Positions 37,325 through 50,231 of a stretch of DNA of 64,000 nucleotides are shown piece after piece. A model generated the notes under the pieces. It had not been told where the DNA came from. It did not search any database and saw only the letters and a program-made list of their open reading frames with translations. This stretch comes from Brevipalpus yothersi (taxonomy: Eukaryota > Arthropoda > Arachnida > Trombidiformes > Tenuipalpidae): assembly GCA_003956705.1 (NCBI GenBank), contig QZCP01000001.1:381528-445527 (forward strand), given 5' to 3'. Position 1 is the first letter of the stretch; every line of letters starts with the position of its first letter. Made by a program: the position numbers and the translations under genes.

Positions 37325-38364
37325 CTATTGGAATTTTATGTCTTTTTTGGGCTTATCCACTCGATAAACTCTTTCGGCAAAATTAAAATAACCTTCATAG
37401 GCAATGGATCCTGGTGAAGTGTCATAATGATAATGTCCACCCTCACCATGATCGCTGTAACAATGAGTGTGCTCCAATCTTAGACCCATGTTCATTGTAT
37501 CTTTCGCATGAAAACTGGTCATACAAACAATCGGTGCTTTTGCATCAAAGAAATTGAGCCACTTATCAACCTTCTCTAGGGTGTCCAGATTTTCTTTACC
37601 AAACTCCTCCGGCATGACGTGAATATTGATGCTTCCCGAACTGACCAAGAAAACACCACCCATACTGACTGCTTTTTCTGGATATGTTTCAGCCAATATT
37701 GAACGCATTGCTTCGGTCAAACTTTTACCACTCTCATGGAATCGCTTTTCGGCAACAACTTTGAGAACTTTACCTGGCTTATTCTCACTAACATATATAT
37801 CACAAAGCATACACACACAATCACTATCATAAGGTCCATGGCAATATTTTTCTTTTCCTCGCATTCGACTCATATGAGAATTATGGGTCACTTTCGTCTT
37901 GCCACTGGTCGGATCTTTCATCAAGTGAATGTTTGGCATGTATTCAGCAATGGCACTGACAAGACTGATCGGAGAGCAACCGGCACCGAGAACATGAGCT
38001 TCCTCCTTGAAATCTGATCGAAAATAATTGGAAATGCATTATGATCCTCTTCAAATGTTCGATAGTTGAGGAGCATCTCACCTAATCGCTGGGAAATATC
38101 AACCAATGAATATGTTGGAATTGGTTGAATTGGTACTGGCATCAAGTAAGGGACACCTCCAAGTTGAGCAACAGCCGTTCGTCCACCAAGTCCTTTACCA
38201 GCCATACAAAATGGTTTCTGTGTAAGATCTGGACAATCTACCACCGATACTTCAACATGGCCAAAAAGTGAGGATAACTTTTCCTGTAAAATTGGAGCAA
38301 ATTCCTCCAATTTCGGCTGGAACAATGGTGCAGAGATAATATCATAACTTGGAACGAGATCCAT
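37325..38364 (-). CDS. C11orf54/DUF1907 family zinc-dependent ester hydrolase homologue
   Basis: Two exons, 38082-38364 and 37325-38013, give 323 residues (MDLVPSYDIISAP...), close to the roughly 315 of vertebrate C11orf54. A second ATG 18 bp upstream is also in frame. The diagnostic C-terminal metal site LEHTHCYSDHGEGGHYHYD is intact (H-x-H with the downstream His). Other family strings are GGVPYLMPV, HVLGAGCSP after the intron, GKEKYCHGPYDSD and MGGVFLVSSG. The human protein binds zinc and hydrolyses p-nitrophenyl acetate in vitro and has been found in the nucleus; its natural substrate is uncertain. Nothing is unusual about this copy. Confidence 0.93.
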
Positions 38365-39556
38365 GTTGCAAGTGATTAACAAGAGAATTTAACAACTATT
38401 GATTCAGAAGTTGTATATTATTTTGTAGAATAAAAAGTGAGCTCGATGTGATCAAACTAGACTGGTATGGACCAACGAAGAAAATGATTACTCAACGGTA
38501 TTGGCACAATTGTAAAAATCGATTCACGTTAGCAACACGATCAATGAAAAACAGAGATGATCAATCAAACAGAGAAAGATTAAGTTTGCTTCTAAGTTAT
38601 CAACTTTCTGGAGCGCTACCAATCTTTACAGCTGACAAGTTTGTTACTAACGCTGCTACAGGTAGTTAAAGAACGCATGGAGCTGTCCATGGTTTTCATA
38701 GAAGAAAATTAATCTACTGGTGTATGAAATTAGATCGATCTGAAGATGAGAAAATGTGGAAGAATTTTCTGAACAAAATCGAAATTTTTCTCCTAAAAAT
38801 CTGTTCTAAGAACTTTCGAATTTGAATTAAAATTCAGAAAATGGAATTCAAATCGCCATCAGCTGCTGCCCTCTCTCATGTGATCGTAGAAATCGTCATG
38901 AACGAAACAGAAACTAACGTTCAAATCCCAATAAATAATTCGTGAAATCGGTTCAGGAAAGATATTGAAAATTCCCAAAAACGACCATCACTTAACTATC
39001 AAAAGTCAAGAATCTTCCTCCACTAAGATGACCACTACAATGAAGTTACGCTTGGAGATATACATATATAAATCCATATCTAAAGGTCTCGATATTATAA
39101 TCTCATGAGTTGACGCGACGATTACATTTCATAACGGTTTATTTTGTCCATTTGAAGTGTCTTTCCTTGCGTATTTGAGGCTTTCAACAATGCTTTACTC
39201 TGTTTTCTTGATCATTTCACCTAGGAACATGAATCAATGAGTGGGATAGCCCAGATATATGGGTATTTTGATCTACCAAGACAGTAACGAAGTTGAAGTG
39301 GAAGTTTCCACTAAGGCCATTAACTTTGACTCAGATCTATGGGTATCTTTCTGTGATTTAAGTCGAGACTTATTCGATACAAAACAAGAGAATTCCGATC
39401 TGAATAGAGTGGGGAACAATCTTCCTAACTTCAATCTATCAGAAATTGAATCGTTTTTCCTGACATCGCAACGTTGAGATATTTAAAACTTTGTCTCCAA
39501 GCCCGAAAGGTAACACGTAAGTAACTAAGTATACAATTAGATGAGTTAAGGGAACT
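38365..39556. other. Intergenic region between C11orf54 and DOK genes
   Basis: AT-rich. An open frame at 39259-39477 (+) of 72 codons looks balanced in composition but has no recognised domain, promoter or splice partner. Confidence 0.45.
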
Positions 39557-41658
39557 TTAATTGATGGATGGATTTGTTGGAGTAAACTCTAGCGTCCGAG
39601 CTTCAGCGATAGCTAAAGTTGCTTGATGAACTTTTCGATAGATTCTTTCTCCTTCTGATGTATGAAAAATGAACATTCCTTCTCCGGTCGCACAATGTCT
39701 GAAAAAAGATTGGAAAAAAATAAATGAGTATATTGAGTAAATGCAAAAGTTAAAGTCAATAAAGTTCACTTAACACCTTCTTTTCACCTCAATTACCCAC
39801 CAATTTGGTAAAATTTTCATCAAATTATGCACCAAAACCCCGTAAGGCGAAAGACAGGGCAATTATTTGCAATCTAATTTAATCAAGCTCTCCTGAAACT
39901 TCATCTATGAAAGCTTTCTCAGCTATACACCATCTTCAGTAGTGGCAGTAGTTATCATAGAAGGTAAGAGAGCAATGAAGATGAGGATAAAAAGAAGATC
40001 AAAATTACCTGCCGGCTTCAAATGTGAACTTGGTGGGATCACTTCCATACCGTCGTAGAGCGGTCAACGGCCAAGCGACCAGTTTGGTTTTGGAATTGTG
40101 TACATCCCAGAGATAAATATTTTCATGGGTCACTTGTAGTAAAAATTCACCATAGAGATCTAATTTCGGTGTTGGCATAAGATATACATGGAATTGTTCT
40201 TGCAATTCTTTTTGCAGTCCTGGACTCAGCACATCAGGCTCACCCGTGGCCAGTCCAAGTGGTGGCACTAAACATTCTTCGTTCAACAGTTTTACCCAAG
40301 TATCAGCTTCCAGATCTGATTCATGATGTAAGGAAAGAAAGAATAAGAAAAAAAGTTAGAGCCACATTTCGGAAAGAGATAGAGAGAGAGAGAGAATCAT
40401 TACATGCTAAGTGATCTCGCATCGAGAAATTGTGCATTTGAAATGCTCAATTCGTGAGGAAGTTCATCTTCTGGTACCCAGCAAGATGAAGATAAAGAGG
40501 AAGAAGCAGAAGAAGAAGAAGAAAAAAGTCCATCTCATCTCAACTTGACTTGTATTTTTTTATCAACAAATTATAAGGTGATCAAATTTGTATCAATACC
40601 CTAGCATCTAAAACTCATTCAACAATCACGACAGTAGAGATGATTGGTTGGAGAACGAGAAAAGTGTTCTTCCAGAGATAGAGAAAATGATACCTGGTCC
40701 CTTACATAACCTTGATTAATTTGAAAAAAAACTAAAGAGTCGTCGGTTGACTTGAAAGTTAGCGATTGATAATCAATGGAAAAGCAATCAAGTTGTTTTT
40801 GAGGTCAAATCAGGATGCTTGAGATTTAAAATGAAGAAGTTTGCAAGTTTACTGGTTGATGATGATCGGATGCTGTTGATGAGCTGAATTAGTTGCTAGC
40901 AAACTTGCTTAAAATTTAGAGAGGATTTAAGAGAGAATAACAACAAGTAGATGGGAAAAGAATAAATTTCTCATCACATACACAACCATGATGTACATGA
41001 TTTAAATCATGAACATCCTCACGATGGCAAGATCTTAGCAAGAGTCAACTATACGAAATTTTTTCCAGGCAAAGAGGTAATCCAATTGGAAAATTAGTCA
41101 TTTTACACTCATCATGCTCTCAATTTGAAACTGATGATTCTATAAATAACAAAATGGATTTCAAGATCGATCGGTGACCATGATTTGTTACGCTGTAATA
41201 ATAATCATCATCATCATCATCTTGAATGAAGATGAGACTGGTTTCTCTTCTCGGTAAGCTAAGCTAATCAAGAATCACTTTTTTGGTCCGGTTGAAGATC
41301 GAATTGACAAGCGAGAAAACGTAGTAGGAATAGTAGTAGAAGAATAAGCGTGCATATGATTATGATTACCTGATTCACAAGCGAATAATTTACAATGGAC
41401 TTCATTGAAGTTGACAATAAACGAGTGTTTCTTAAAAGCATAAGGCAATCTTGATATGTTGGTTATATTGGACAAATGTACAGTTTTCCGGTGATAATTG
41501 TGTCTAGCATTTTTTTCATCCAAAAATTTTTCCAATCTACATGGTCCTTTACTGGATGCTCTTCTCAGAACAATCCATCGTTTCTGCCAGACACCGACAG
41601 TTTTACTTTTACACCGTAAATATCCTTGCTTTACAACGTCGCTGATGTCCGTAGCCAT
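39557..41658 (-). CDS. Short DOK4/5/6-type docking protein (PH + PTB)
   Basis: Exons 41370-41658, 40009-40315 and 39557-39698 join to 245 residues (MATDISDVVKQGYLRCKSK...). Residues about 8-110 form a PH domain (QKRWIVLRRASSKGPCRLEKF, closing helix ADTWVKLLNEECL across the first intron). Residues about 130-235 form an IRS-type PTB domain (HVYLMPTP, LLQVTHENIYLWD, LRRYGSDPTKFTFEAGR, GEGMFIFHT, IYRKVHQATLAIAE). The sequence matches the DOK4/5/6 subgroup, adaptors that bind phosphotyrosines on receptors such as RET and Trk at the inner membrane. It ends about ten residues after the PTB, so the tyrosine-bearing tail of vertebrate DOK4/5/6 (about 325-330 residues) is missing. Introns are 1,054 and 310 bp. 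Confidence 0.9.
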
Positions 41659-43559
41659 ACCGGTAAAGGTGATGGACAAACACACACTTAGTTAACACTG
41701 ATATGCTCAAGTGGATTCCTTGATTGTTAGAACTATGTTCTAATCAATCCACAGGATCCACAGAGTGATGATAATGTTTTGTTCAAATAAGAAAAACAGT
41801 CTTCGAGTTCTTAGAACTTTGGTTGTAGAAATTAGTCACAGTTGATTGAGTAAAATGTCCCACAATATAATCAGATCTCAGAATCTGATAGAGATGTTGA
41901 TCAGATCAGATTCAGTTGATTCAACTTGAGAAAAAGAGTCAACTTTAAGTTATGTATGTATGTATGTATCCTCTCAGTTAAGAATCATAATGGCTTGTTT
42001 CTGGATGATGATGGCAAAGGGTAAATTCGGTGGTATACAGGGTTGGCATCAAAAAACATGGGCAAACAAACGTTGGGAAAGAGAAAGAGAGAGGAAGCAA
42101 ACTCATGGATATGATGTTGGTGGGTTGAGAATTGATTCAATGTTAAGATGGAAAGGATGGCGATGGACATGAAACAAGATCAACAAGTGAAGTCTGATGA
42201 AGAGAGAAAAGTTGGTTTTCTGCTGGTGTGTATGTGTATGTGTGGATCTGGTTGATCGGTCGGATAAGATGATTTTCAAATGGAGAACAAGAAAGGCACC
42301 GAGAGGAGAGAGAGAGATGATGGAAGAAGAGGCACAAAATAGAAACAAAGTGGATGAATAGTGAATAAGGATCCTTAATCCAATGGTGCAAAGTAGCAAG
42401 CTGAGAACAAGAGACAAAAGACATTCATTTTGACTTATTTTTCAAGCCAGGACAACACTGGTCGGCGGTCAAGCAAGAGATCAAGTTGCTTGTTTCATCT
42501 TTCCATATTATGGTTTCAAACTTTGTCCAACATTTACACTTATATCCACAATTATTTCATTCACTTTTAAATACCGATGAGCAACGAAATCAATGTGTCC
42601 ATGTTGCTAAATAAAGGTAAACAATTGTAGTTTTGTATCAAATATACCATACACACACACACATTAAAATCTTGAATCTTAAAAACTAAGATCTTCTTAC
42701 TCTTCTTCTTTGAGGCCTCCTTTCGCCCCCCTCCCGACTGGCTCTCTCTGCCCAGAGAAAGAGAGAGAGAAAGGGAGAGAGAAAGGGAGAGAGAGAGAGA
42801 GAGTAGCCTGAGAGCTTTTCGAGTTTTGTATCATCTCTGACGGGGCGGGATGAGCCTTTTGCCTTAGCTTTGGCCTGTTGCCTCCTTTCGTGGTTTCGGT
42901 CCTGTTAAATTTTCGGTGAGAAAAAGGCCCGGGCTTACTCTCTCTCTCTCTATGTGTAGAGAGAGATTTGCTAAGCACCAAAGTTTTTCGGTTATGCCTT
43001 GGTCTTCGCCTACAAAGGCCAGAAGAAAGTGAAGGGCCAAAAATGTGCACGGCTTGAGATCGAGGGACTTAAGCGCGGGACCTTTACTTTTTGGTCAATC
43101 TGTGGGTCGAGTCAATATCGAGTCACTCAACTGGATGTGGACCTTTTGTGATGATAGCCGTTTTTTTCACTGCCAATCGATTTTTGAATGTGAAGCAATT
43201 CTTATTTCACATTCTCACATTCCTGGCCATCTTTTATAAGTGTTTCATAAATAAGATAGGTAGAGAGAGACATTTTTTTGGGAGAAGTGTTTTGAAAGGT
43301 AGCGGTGAGAAATGAATATCAATGAATCAGAATATGCAGAATAAATATGCAGAATAAATGTGATCGAAATGCAAATCAGGGAAAAAAGAGCGAGATTGAG
43401 AGAGGGAGAAAGAGAGAATGAAGAAAGCTGACTGTGATGATGATGATATATCTTGTGTCCTCTACTGGCACTACTGCCGAAAACGAGCTAAGTGGGCTGT
43501 GGGCTGAGGCTTGATGACGGGCAAACAGGTCCTCTTTCTCATCTCTCTCTTTCTTTCCT

Positions 43560-43624
<65 letters not shown>

Positions 43625-45170
43625 CTTGGTGAGCGAAGAAAGTCATCACCAAAAGTTCTTTTTTGTGGTTAGACAACTTCCAAACACATATATACAGTTT
43701 GTTAATCTGGGCTTCTTGCCTCTCATCACAACACTTTTCTCAGGGTCCAGTAGCCAAAAAGGCCTTTGATCGCTCAATCAGCCGTAGCCTCAATACACCT
43801 TCTCTCACATGAGTGGGCATTTATATACACACTCTATTAAATCGATCCATCGATTATCATCATAACTGTATTTCCCACCCAACTGAAGTGGTTAGCTAGA
43901 AAGTGATGGAAAGATTGGCTTGTAGATTCATTTGCTGCGAGGAACACTTCTGAAAGGCATGGGAAGAAAAATTTGCCTAGAAAATTCTGAGTGACACACT
44001 CTATTTCCAATTTCATACAATATTCCTCTTGACTCAGCATTCGATTTGGCCTGGTTAAAAAGTTGAGAAAACTTCCATCATCTTTTGCATACATGTGCAA
44101 GCTAAACTCTTTTTAGTTTTCGAATTTTGCAATATTTCCACTTGAGTAACTGTATTGTGGCAAGTGTGAGAAGAGATGCTTCATATTGTTTAGTATCGAA
44201 TGTCGAGTTTTATTTCGGTTATCTATTCACTTCCGTGACTGCTTGCCAATCGAAAAGCAATCATAGCATTTCTATTTTCAGTGTTCATCGAGACAAGAGG
44301 CTTATCAGAACATTTGATTTGCATCTCTCGCCTGATTTTATGGATGAATCTTCTGCTATGAGATCTCTGTTCCGTCAAATGAGCCACATTGTTTTAGAAG
44401 GGGATACAAAGCATGAACTGATGCATCGCTCGATAAATCCTATTCTCGAAAATACTCAGAGAGCAATTGGATGAAGAAATTCAGATATTAAACAAACTGG
44501 TAAACAAACTGGGAGCAGAACTTGCGAATATCAGATTGGATTGTTTTATACTCCATATCTCTCTCCTGATTTAGATCGATAGTTCAGTCGAATCGTTGCA
44601 AAAGTTTCTGACACAAATTAATTCATGAGTTTTCGTGGATTCCTTGTGATCTCATTCTCAATATTCCACTACAACATGATCGAGCTTGAAAATTTTTCCA
44701 GAAAATTCCTGGGAGAATTTTTTATCCTATTATATTAGCCAGAACTTTGAGACTCATTAGTTATCAGATTTAATGATGATAATAATTCTTGAGAACTATA
44801 ATTTCAAACTTTTCGAATCAAAAATATCGTCAATCTTCAAAATTAGTCATCTATCTAACCAAATGTGTCTAAAATGAGCTTCAATTTTCTACAAATTCTA
44901 CTTCTAAGAAGCTTCATCTCCACTCGAAAAAAAAGAGGGACAAAAATCGGATAGTTTAAAAAACCGAAGAAAAAATAGATTAATTAATTAAAATTTTTTG
45001 GTTAAAAAAAATGCTGCCATCTTATGGCGCCAAAGAATGCTATTCAAAAAATTTTTTGGGAATCTTAAAGCATGTTAGTGCAAATTCGTTCTTCATTATT
45101 TAGAACAAATTCTAAACATTCTGACTACAATTACTCTGATTGATTATGAATATCTGATCAACTAGTGTTG
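41659..45170. other. Intergenic region with a GC-richer segment and low-complexity tracts
   Basis: From about 42,700 to 43,150 the base composition is noticeably more GC-rich than its surroundings and is flanked by GA and CT tracts, including (CTTT)n at 43561-43626. It may be a promoter or a leader exon of an unplaced gene; no coding domain is recognised in the frames there. The rest holds nothing I can identify. Confidence 0.4.
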
Positions 45171-45221
45171 ATGATCATCAATCCTAGAGTAGGATTGCGA
45201 TTTACCTCAGTGTTAAGTAGA

Positions 45222-47506
45222 ATGTCTTCCTCAGTGTCCCCTGAACTTCAAGCGAAGTCAGTATTTACACCTTGTTTCAACGCTTTAACCGGTAAGTACA
45301 TGTGTTCCGTCCTGTTCTATTGGTTGTTAATTATATTGATTGCTCAATAAAATATGTTCAAATTCATACAAGGTTCATGTATTATTTGTCACTGAGAACT
45401 GAACGTCTAGTAATTTTTACTTTTATGATATTAATAGGTGGAACTCAATGGCGTTTTATCGCCGAAGATTATGATTATGTACAAGAAATTGCACGATGTG
45501 ATTATGGTGATATGCTCTGGGATCAAGAAAGGAATCAATTATATGAGAAAGCAATCCAAAAGTATGTAAAAAGACTACTCAAATCGAAATCCTCAGATAA
45601 GCGAATCAAAGTTCTTGATATTGGCGCGGGAACTGGGCTTCTATCGATGATGGTTTGTCGCGCAATGGGAAATGAACTCAATCGTCTTGATCTGAACGCG
45701 TATGAATGCTTCACACCAATGGCTCAGTGTGCTAGAAAAGTCACCCAAACTAATGGCTTAGGTGATAAGATCAATATAATTAACATGAGATCGGATGAAG
45801 ACAAATCCGAGCAAACTCAAGGAACTGATTTGTTGGTGACCGAAGTGTTTGACACCGAATTGATCGGTGAAGGGGCTCTCAAAGTTTTTCATTGGGCTCT
45901 CAGCCATCAGCTAGCCTCTAATCCTCTTGTTGTGCCTCACAAAGCTCGAATCTGGGTCCAGTTGATCTCATCTCAGTGGGTAAATGATGCTCATCAATTC
46001 AGGGAACAAATTTTCAACCTCAATAATCAAGAGATGAAAATTTCTATACCTGATGAGGTTAAAAGATGTCCTGGTGCAAATCATCTCTATGATGTCCAAG
46101 CCAATGCCTTCCAGCTTGGAAAAGATATTTCCCTAATTTCAAAGCCTACCATAGCTTTCACTTTTGACTTTACATCTTTATCGACCATAAAGATGTGCGA
46201 TGATGTTACTCTTGATTTTGTTTCACTCAAAGACTGTTCCACTAAGAATATATGTATCATGTTCTGGTGGGACTTATTCATGGACGATGAAGGCGAATAC
46301 CTTTTGTCCTGTGCACCGTATTGGGCCCACCCTAGTCAAATTCCACGCGATAATCTTCCATGGAGAGATCATTGGATGCAAGCAATATATCACTTGCCAG
46401 CCAATCATCCCTCAATTGATGTTTCTGAAGGAAAAATTCTCAAAATTAAGTGCACTCATGATGATTACAGTTTCTGGTTTGACCTAGTCACTGAGAATCA
46501 TGTTCCCACAAATTCGCCCACTTCTTGCTCATGTAGAATTCATCAGAATTTGAGCCTGAATCGATTATCAACTATCAACAATACTGAACTGAACAGTAAA
46601 TACCTCAAGTATATTACTCAAGATATGCATAATTTTGTGAACAAGAATATTTTGTTCATTGGTGATGCAAGTTTGTTACCAATCTCTCTCGCAAAATTTC
46701 TTGCTCCATCAAATCATATTCACTGCCTCTCAAAAGATTCGTCAAGTGCAAAATTTTTTACAAGCTTCAGTCAAGCGAATGAGGTGACTGATCGAATCCA
46801 TTTTATTGACTCTCTTGAGGACGCTGGTCAAATGCGCTTTGATGCAGTCATTTCTGAACCATTTTTCAATCAGACAATACTTCCTTGGGATAATCTTCAT
46901 TTTTGGTTTGTTTTGGATAAATTAAGAGAAAAAGGAGCTGTTAGTGAGCTCACATCGGTATATCCTCGTAAGATATGTATTAAAGCTTTACCTGTTTCTT
47001 TTGTTCATCTGCATAAGACAAAAGCAAAAGTGAAAGAGGTGGAAGGATTCAATATGAAAGACTTCGATGAACTCATTGAGAAAGCAAGAGAAAGAAGTGA
47101 CTGTCTCATTCATCCACAGCCATTATGGGAGTATGATGGATACTCTTTATCAGATGAAATTTTGAATCTCTTCAATTGGAATCCTGGATCTGAAAGATTA
47201 TCAGACTCTCAACCTGAAGTTTCCAAAACTATACGATTAAATATTCCAAAAGGAATGGACAATATTAATCTAGTCTTTTGGATGGACATGACTTTTGGTG
47301 GAGAAGTAATCTCGAAAGGTCCTCTCAAACCGGTAAAACTTGGCCAGAAAGTGGTCTGGTCCATTGAGAAAGCTCAAGCTGTGGCTTTTCTTTGTCCTGA
47401 GGATGATATCTCGGATTCCTTGGTTGAACTCAAATTTTGCCTCCACTATGACCAATCCTCTGGGACCATGAATATAGAACATTTTCTTGAGCGTATTTTG
47501 ACTTGA
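45222..47506 (+). CDS. PRMT7: Protein arginine N-methyltransferase 7
   Basis: Exons 45222-45291 and 45438-47506 give 712 residues (MSSSVSPELQ...), near the 692 of human PRMT7. An in-frame ATG at 45171 would add 17 residues. The first methyltransferase half has the SAM loop VLDIGAGTGLLSMM (about 80-95), the double-E loop LLVTEVFDTELIGEGAL (about 156-172) and WRDHWMQAIYHLP (about 330). The degenerate second half, from about residue 400, keeps the SEPFF and LPWDNLHFW strings typical of PRMT7. The opening QEIARCDYGDMLWDQERN is also diagnostic. PRMT7 is the type III enzyme that monomethylates arginine in RxR contexts on histones, splicing and other factors. Nothing suggests loss of activity. Confidence 0.95.
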
Positions 47507-48063
47507 AGCCTTCTCAAAACAGGTTCTATCCTGACCAAATTATTCTTCTATTTTTCACAATAAAAACGAAAGTTTTTGAAACAAAACAACTGAGTGGATT
47601 GCTTCCCGCAAACAGCTGCTTGAGAAAGAATGTGCCCTTAGGGGCTAATCAATATGGGAGAAGGAAAACTGGGGCGTATTTTAGTGAAAAGACAAAATAT
47701 TTTAATATATATAAAATTGATCACAATAAGTATTTATATGGAAAGATAAATTAGCGGAAAGTTATTTTCTATATGATTGTATATATAGATAGCTATATGG
47801 CTGCTTACAGTTCGAGGAAAGTTCTTTTCTCTTCACTTTTTGGTTCGTTCTCACATCATTGCAACGGAAGTTGTTTGCCGATGAAGGGTGAGAATTGAAA
47901 TATACATGGACTGACATTCATAGTTGTGTATCGAATTTAAATCAGAACAGAAAAGAGCTTCACATGGTCAGGCTTGTAGAAATTTTGAGAAATGAGATCT
48001 CATCGTGAAAATAGCTCACAAACACAAGTATCCAAGAGTATATCCCGGAGAAAAGATGAAATA
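47507..48063. other. Intergenic region between convergent PRMT7 and SLBP genes
   Basis: AT-rich 3' flanks of two convergent genes; AATAAA signal of PRMT7 near 47561. Nothing else seen. Confidence 0.5.
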
Positions 48064-49341
48064 CTATTCAGCATTAAGTGATTCCAATGGTAGAATATCA
48101 GAAATATCGATATCGGCTTCGTCTGGTAGTTCATCAGTTTCCACAACCGATGGGTCAAAAACATGGAGAGCTTTTCGCCACAGTTTAATTTGTTGATCCC
48201 ATGAGCGCCTACTATACTTGATATACTTATTTGGGGTGCGAGGATGAGCTCGAGTGCGCTGATATTTTGGTATTGTCTTGGTATAATTGTCATATCCTAT
48301 TGTATTTTTACCCATGTTTATCTGTTTTTGGCGCCTTTGAAGAACAGTAGCGTCGTGTTCATACTCAATCTTCTTCTTTTTGGCCTCCTTTTCTTCTGAG
48401 TCACCATCTCTACTCATAGGTCTTTTGGGGCTCTTGGCGTTGAGGGAAGAACTTTTCTCACCAGTTTTCACACAATTTCTATTATCTCTCTTAATCGGGC
48501 TATTGGCAGTGGTGGATGAGTTTTCTTTCCCATTGGTCAGCTGAATCTTAACTTTAGGTGTAGATTTGGGAAGAAGAGGTTTCTGACTTGGTTCGACAGC
48601 AGGCAAAGGTGGGAGACGCTCTTTTTCCTCTTTGTCTTTGTTTTCATTGGAAACATTTTGAACAGGTTGGCTGGTGATGATTTCCTTCTTGCTCTTGAGA
48701 GGTTTCGGAGGGTCAGGTACTGCAAATATAATTTCTTTTGATGGTGGTTCATTGATTGATTCTTGGGATGAAATTGGTGTTTCCAGTAGCTCTTCGATGA
48801 CATCATCATCACCAATTATCATTGCTTCGTCCATAGATATTTCTGAGTCACCGAGACCTTCTGAACCCGCTTGAGAAAGAAGTACAGCATGATTTTCCAT
48901 GTACAATTCGGCAGCAACTGTCAAGGCAGCTTCTTTCATCTCATTGATAACATCCAACTTGGGCGCGGAAGCTTTGACCAATTCTTGTTCGAAATCATTT
49001 CCAACCGGATCATCATCAACATTGTCCTTGCCTCTCATGCCAAGACAATCACTGAACGGCTCACTGGTTGCTAAACTAGCCCATATTTCCTCTTCATTGT
49101 CTGAATCAATTTCGGCCCAATTGATTCCACCAAAAGATCCCGAACACGAGCCAATACCAGAGGAAGATGGCATATAATCACCTTTACTGTCCATAGCTGC
49201 ATACTGATTAATAGATGATGAAAAGTTAATACTTGAATTCACTAACTGGGATGATTGGATGTTATTTGATGAATCATTTTTTGGATTAACAGAAACTGAA
49301 GAATTATCTGTCACAACCATAACACTATCTTGATTAGCCAT
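48064..49341 (-). CDS. SLBP: Histone RNA hairpin-binding protein (stem-loop binding protein)
   Basis: A single coding exon of 425 residues (MANQDSVMVV...). The RNA-binding domain lies near the C-terminus at about 330-397: RRQKQINMGKNTIGYDNYT, then HPRTPNKY with the phosphorylatable Thr of the TPNK motif, then SRRSWDQQIKLWRKALH. A 29-residue acidic tail follows, rich in Asp/Glu/Ser. The long N-terminal part is Ser/Asn/acidic and low-complexity, with a LPPLPAVEPSQKP proline segment. SLBP binds the 3' stem-loop of replication histone mRNAs and directs their processing, translation and turnover. An open frame extends 78 nt further upstream to 49419; the ATG at 49341 is preferred because the extra residues are low-complexity. 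Confidence 0.95.
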   Translation of the reverse strand: MANQDSVMVVTDNSSVSVNPKNDSSNNIQSSQLVNSSINFSSSINQYAAMDSKGDYMPSSSGIGSCSGSFGGINWAEIDSDNEEEIWASLATSEPFSDCLGMRGKDNVDDDPVGNDFEQELVKASAPKLDVINEMKEAALTVAAELYMENHAVLLSQAGSEGLGDSEISMDEAMIIGDDDVIEELLETPISSQESINEPPSKEIIFAVPDPPKPLKSKKEIITSQPVQNVSNENKDKEEKERLPPLPAVEPSQKPLLPKSTPKVKIQLTNGKENSSTTANSPIKRDNRNCVKTGEKSSSLNAKSPKRPMSRDGDSEEKEAKKKKIEYEHDATVLQRRQKQINMGKNTIGYDNYTKTIPKYQRTRAHPRTPNKYIKYSRRSWDQQIKLWRKALHVFDPSVVETDELPDEADIDISDILPLESLNAE

Positions 49342-49696
49342 TGATGAAGAGCAAAAAAAAGAGAATGAAAATGAACGCTGATCACACACACACACAATAC
49401 TGAATATGACTCTTTCCAAAGTTCAAAAAAACAACAATCACAATTAAACTGTGGAAAAGATGATCAGCAAAACGAAGAACAAGTGACACTGTGTGATCAG
49501 AAGTGTATCTCACAGTTTAATTGTAATCACAATCAAATCTAATCACTACATGGGGAAGAGGAACCAGTAGAGGTGGAGGAAGAAGAAGGAGATGAACAAC
49601 AGTGAAAGAGAGAAGAAACGAACCGCGAGAATGAGAAGAGGGAAAACTAAACAAAAAGGACTTTTCCCGCTCAATCACACACTGAGAGATACACAT

Positions 49697-49753
<57 letters not shown>

Positions 49754-49777
49754 CTGTGAAAAAGAGAGAGAGTTGCG

Positions 49778-49844
<67 letters not shown>

Positions 49845-50231
49845 CTCACACATGACCTGTAAAGTTGACTCAAAATATTCTTTGACCGATAGGACATGAT
49901 TCATATTCCCGGTCATTTTTTGATTTAGTCTATGGCCGTTGATAGTCTTGATGAAGGTCACTATGGGTGGCTATGGCTATTAATTTTTGTGATTAATTTG
50001 ATTTTACTTTGGGAAAGATTTTTCAAGTTCACAGGTTGAAGGTGGAAAAATGGAAAATAGATTTTGGTTATTTTATTAGTGGTATTTTATTTCGGAATTT
50101 TCATCATTAACCGGGAAGGAGGATAGAGTAGGGAAAAAATTGGGGATTCTTTTTTCCGTTCAGATTAGGGTGGTACAGGATGTTGATTTTCATCTCGTTT
50201 GATTAACTGATATGTTAGATCGAGAAAACAT
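49342..50231. other. Intergenic region upstream of SLBP
   Basis: SLBP promoter side and the 3' flank of the ML gene; contains the GA/CT inverted microsatellite. No gene seen. Confidence 0.5.
49701..49831. repeat. Inverted microsatellite pair (GA)n...(CT)n
   Basis: GA repeat 49701-49750 and CT repeat 49781-49831 are reverse complements separated by about 30 bp, a potential long hairpin upstream of SLBP. Confidence 0.9.

Noticed and set aside
39259..39477. 72-codon plus-strand frame between C11orf54 and DOK genes
   Set aside because: Plausible composition but no domain, promoter or splice partner seen.
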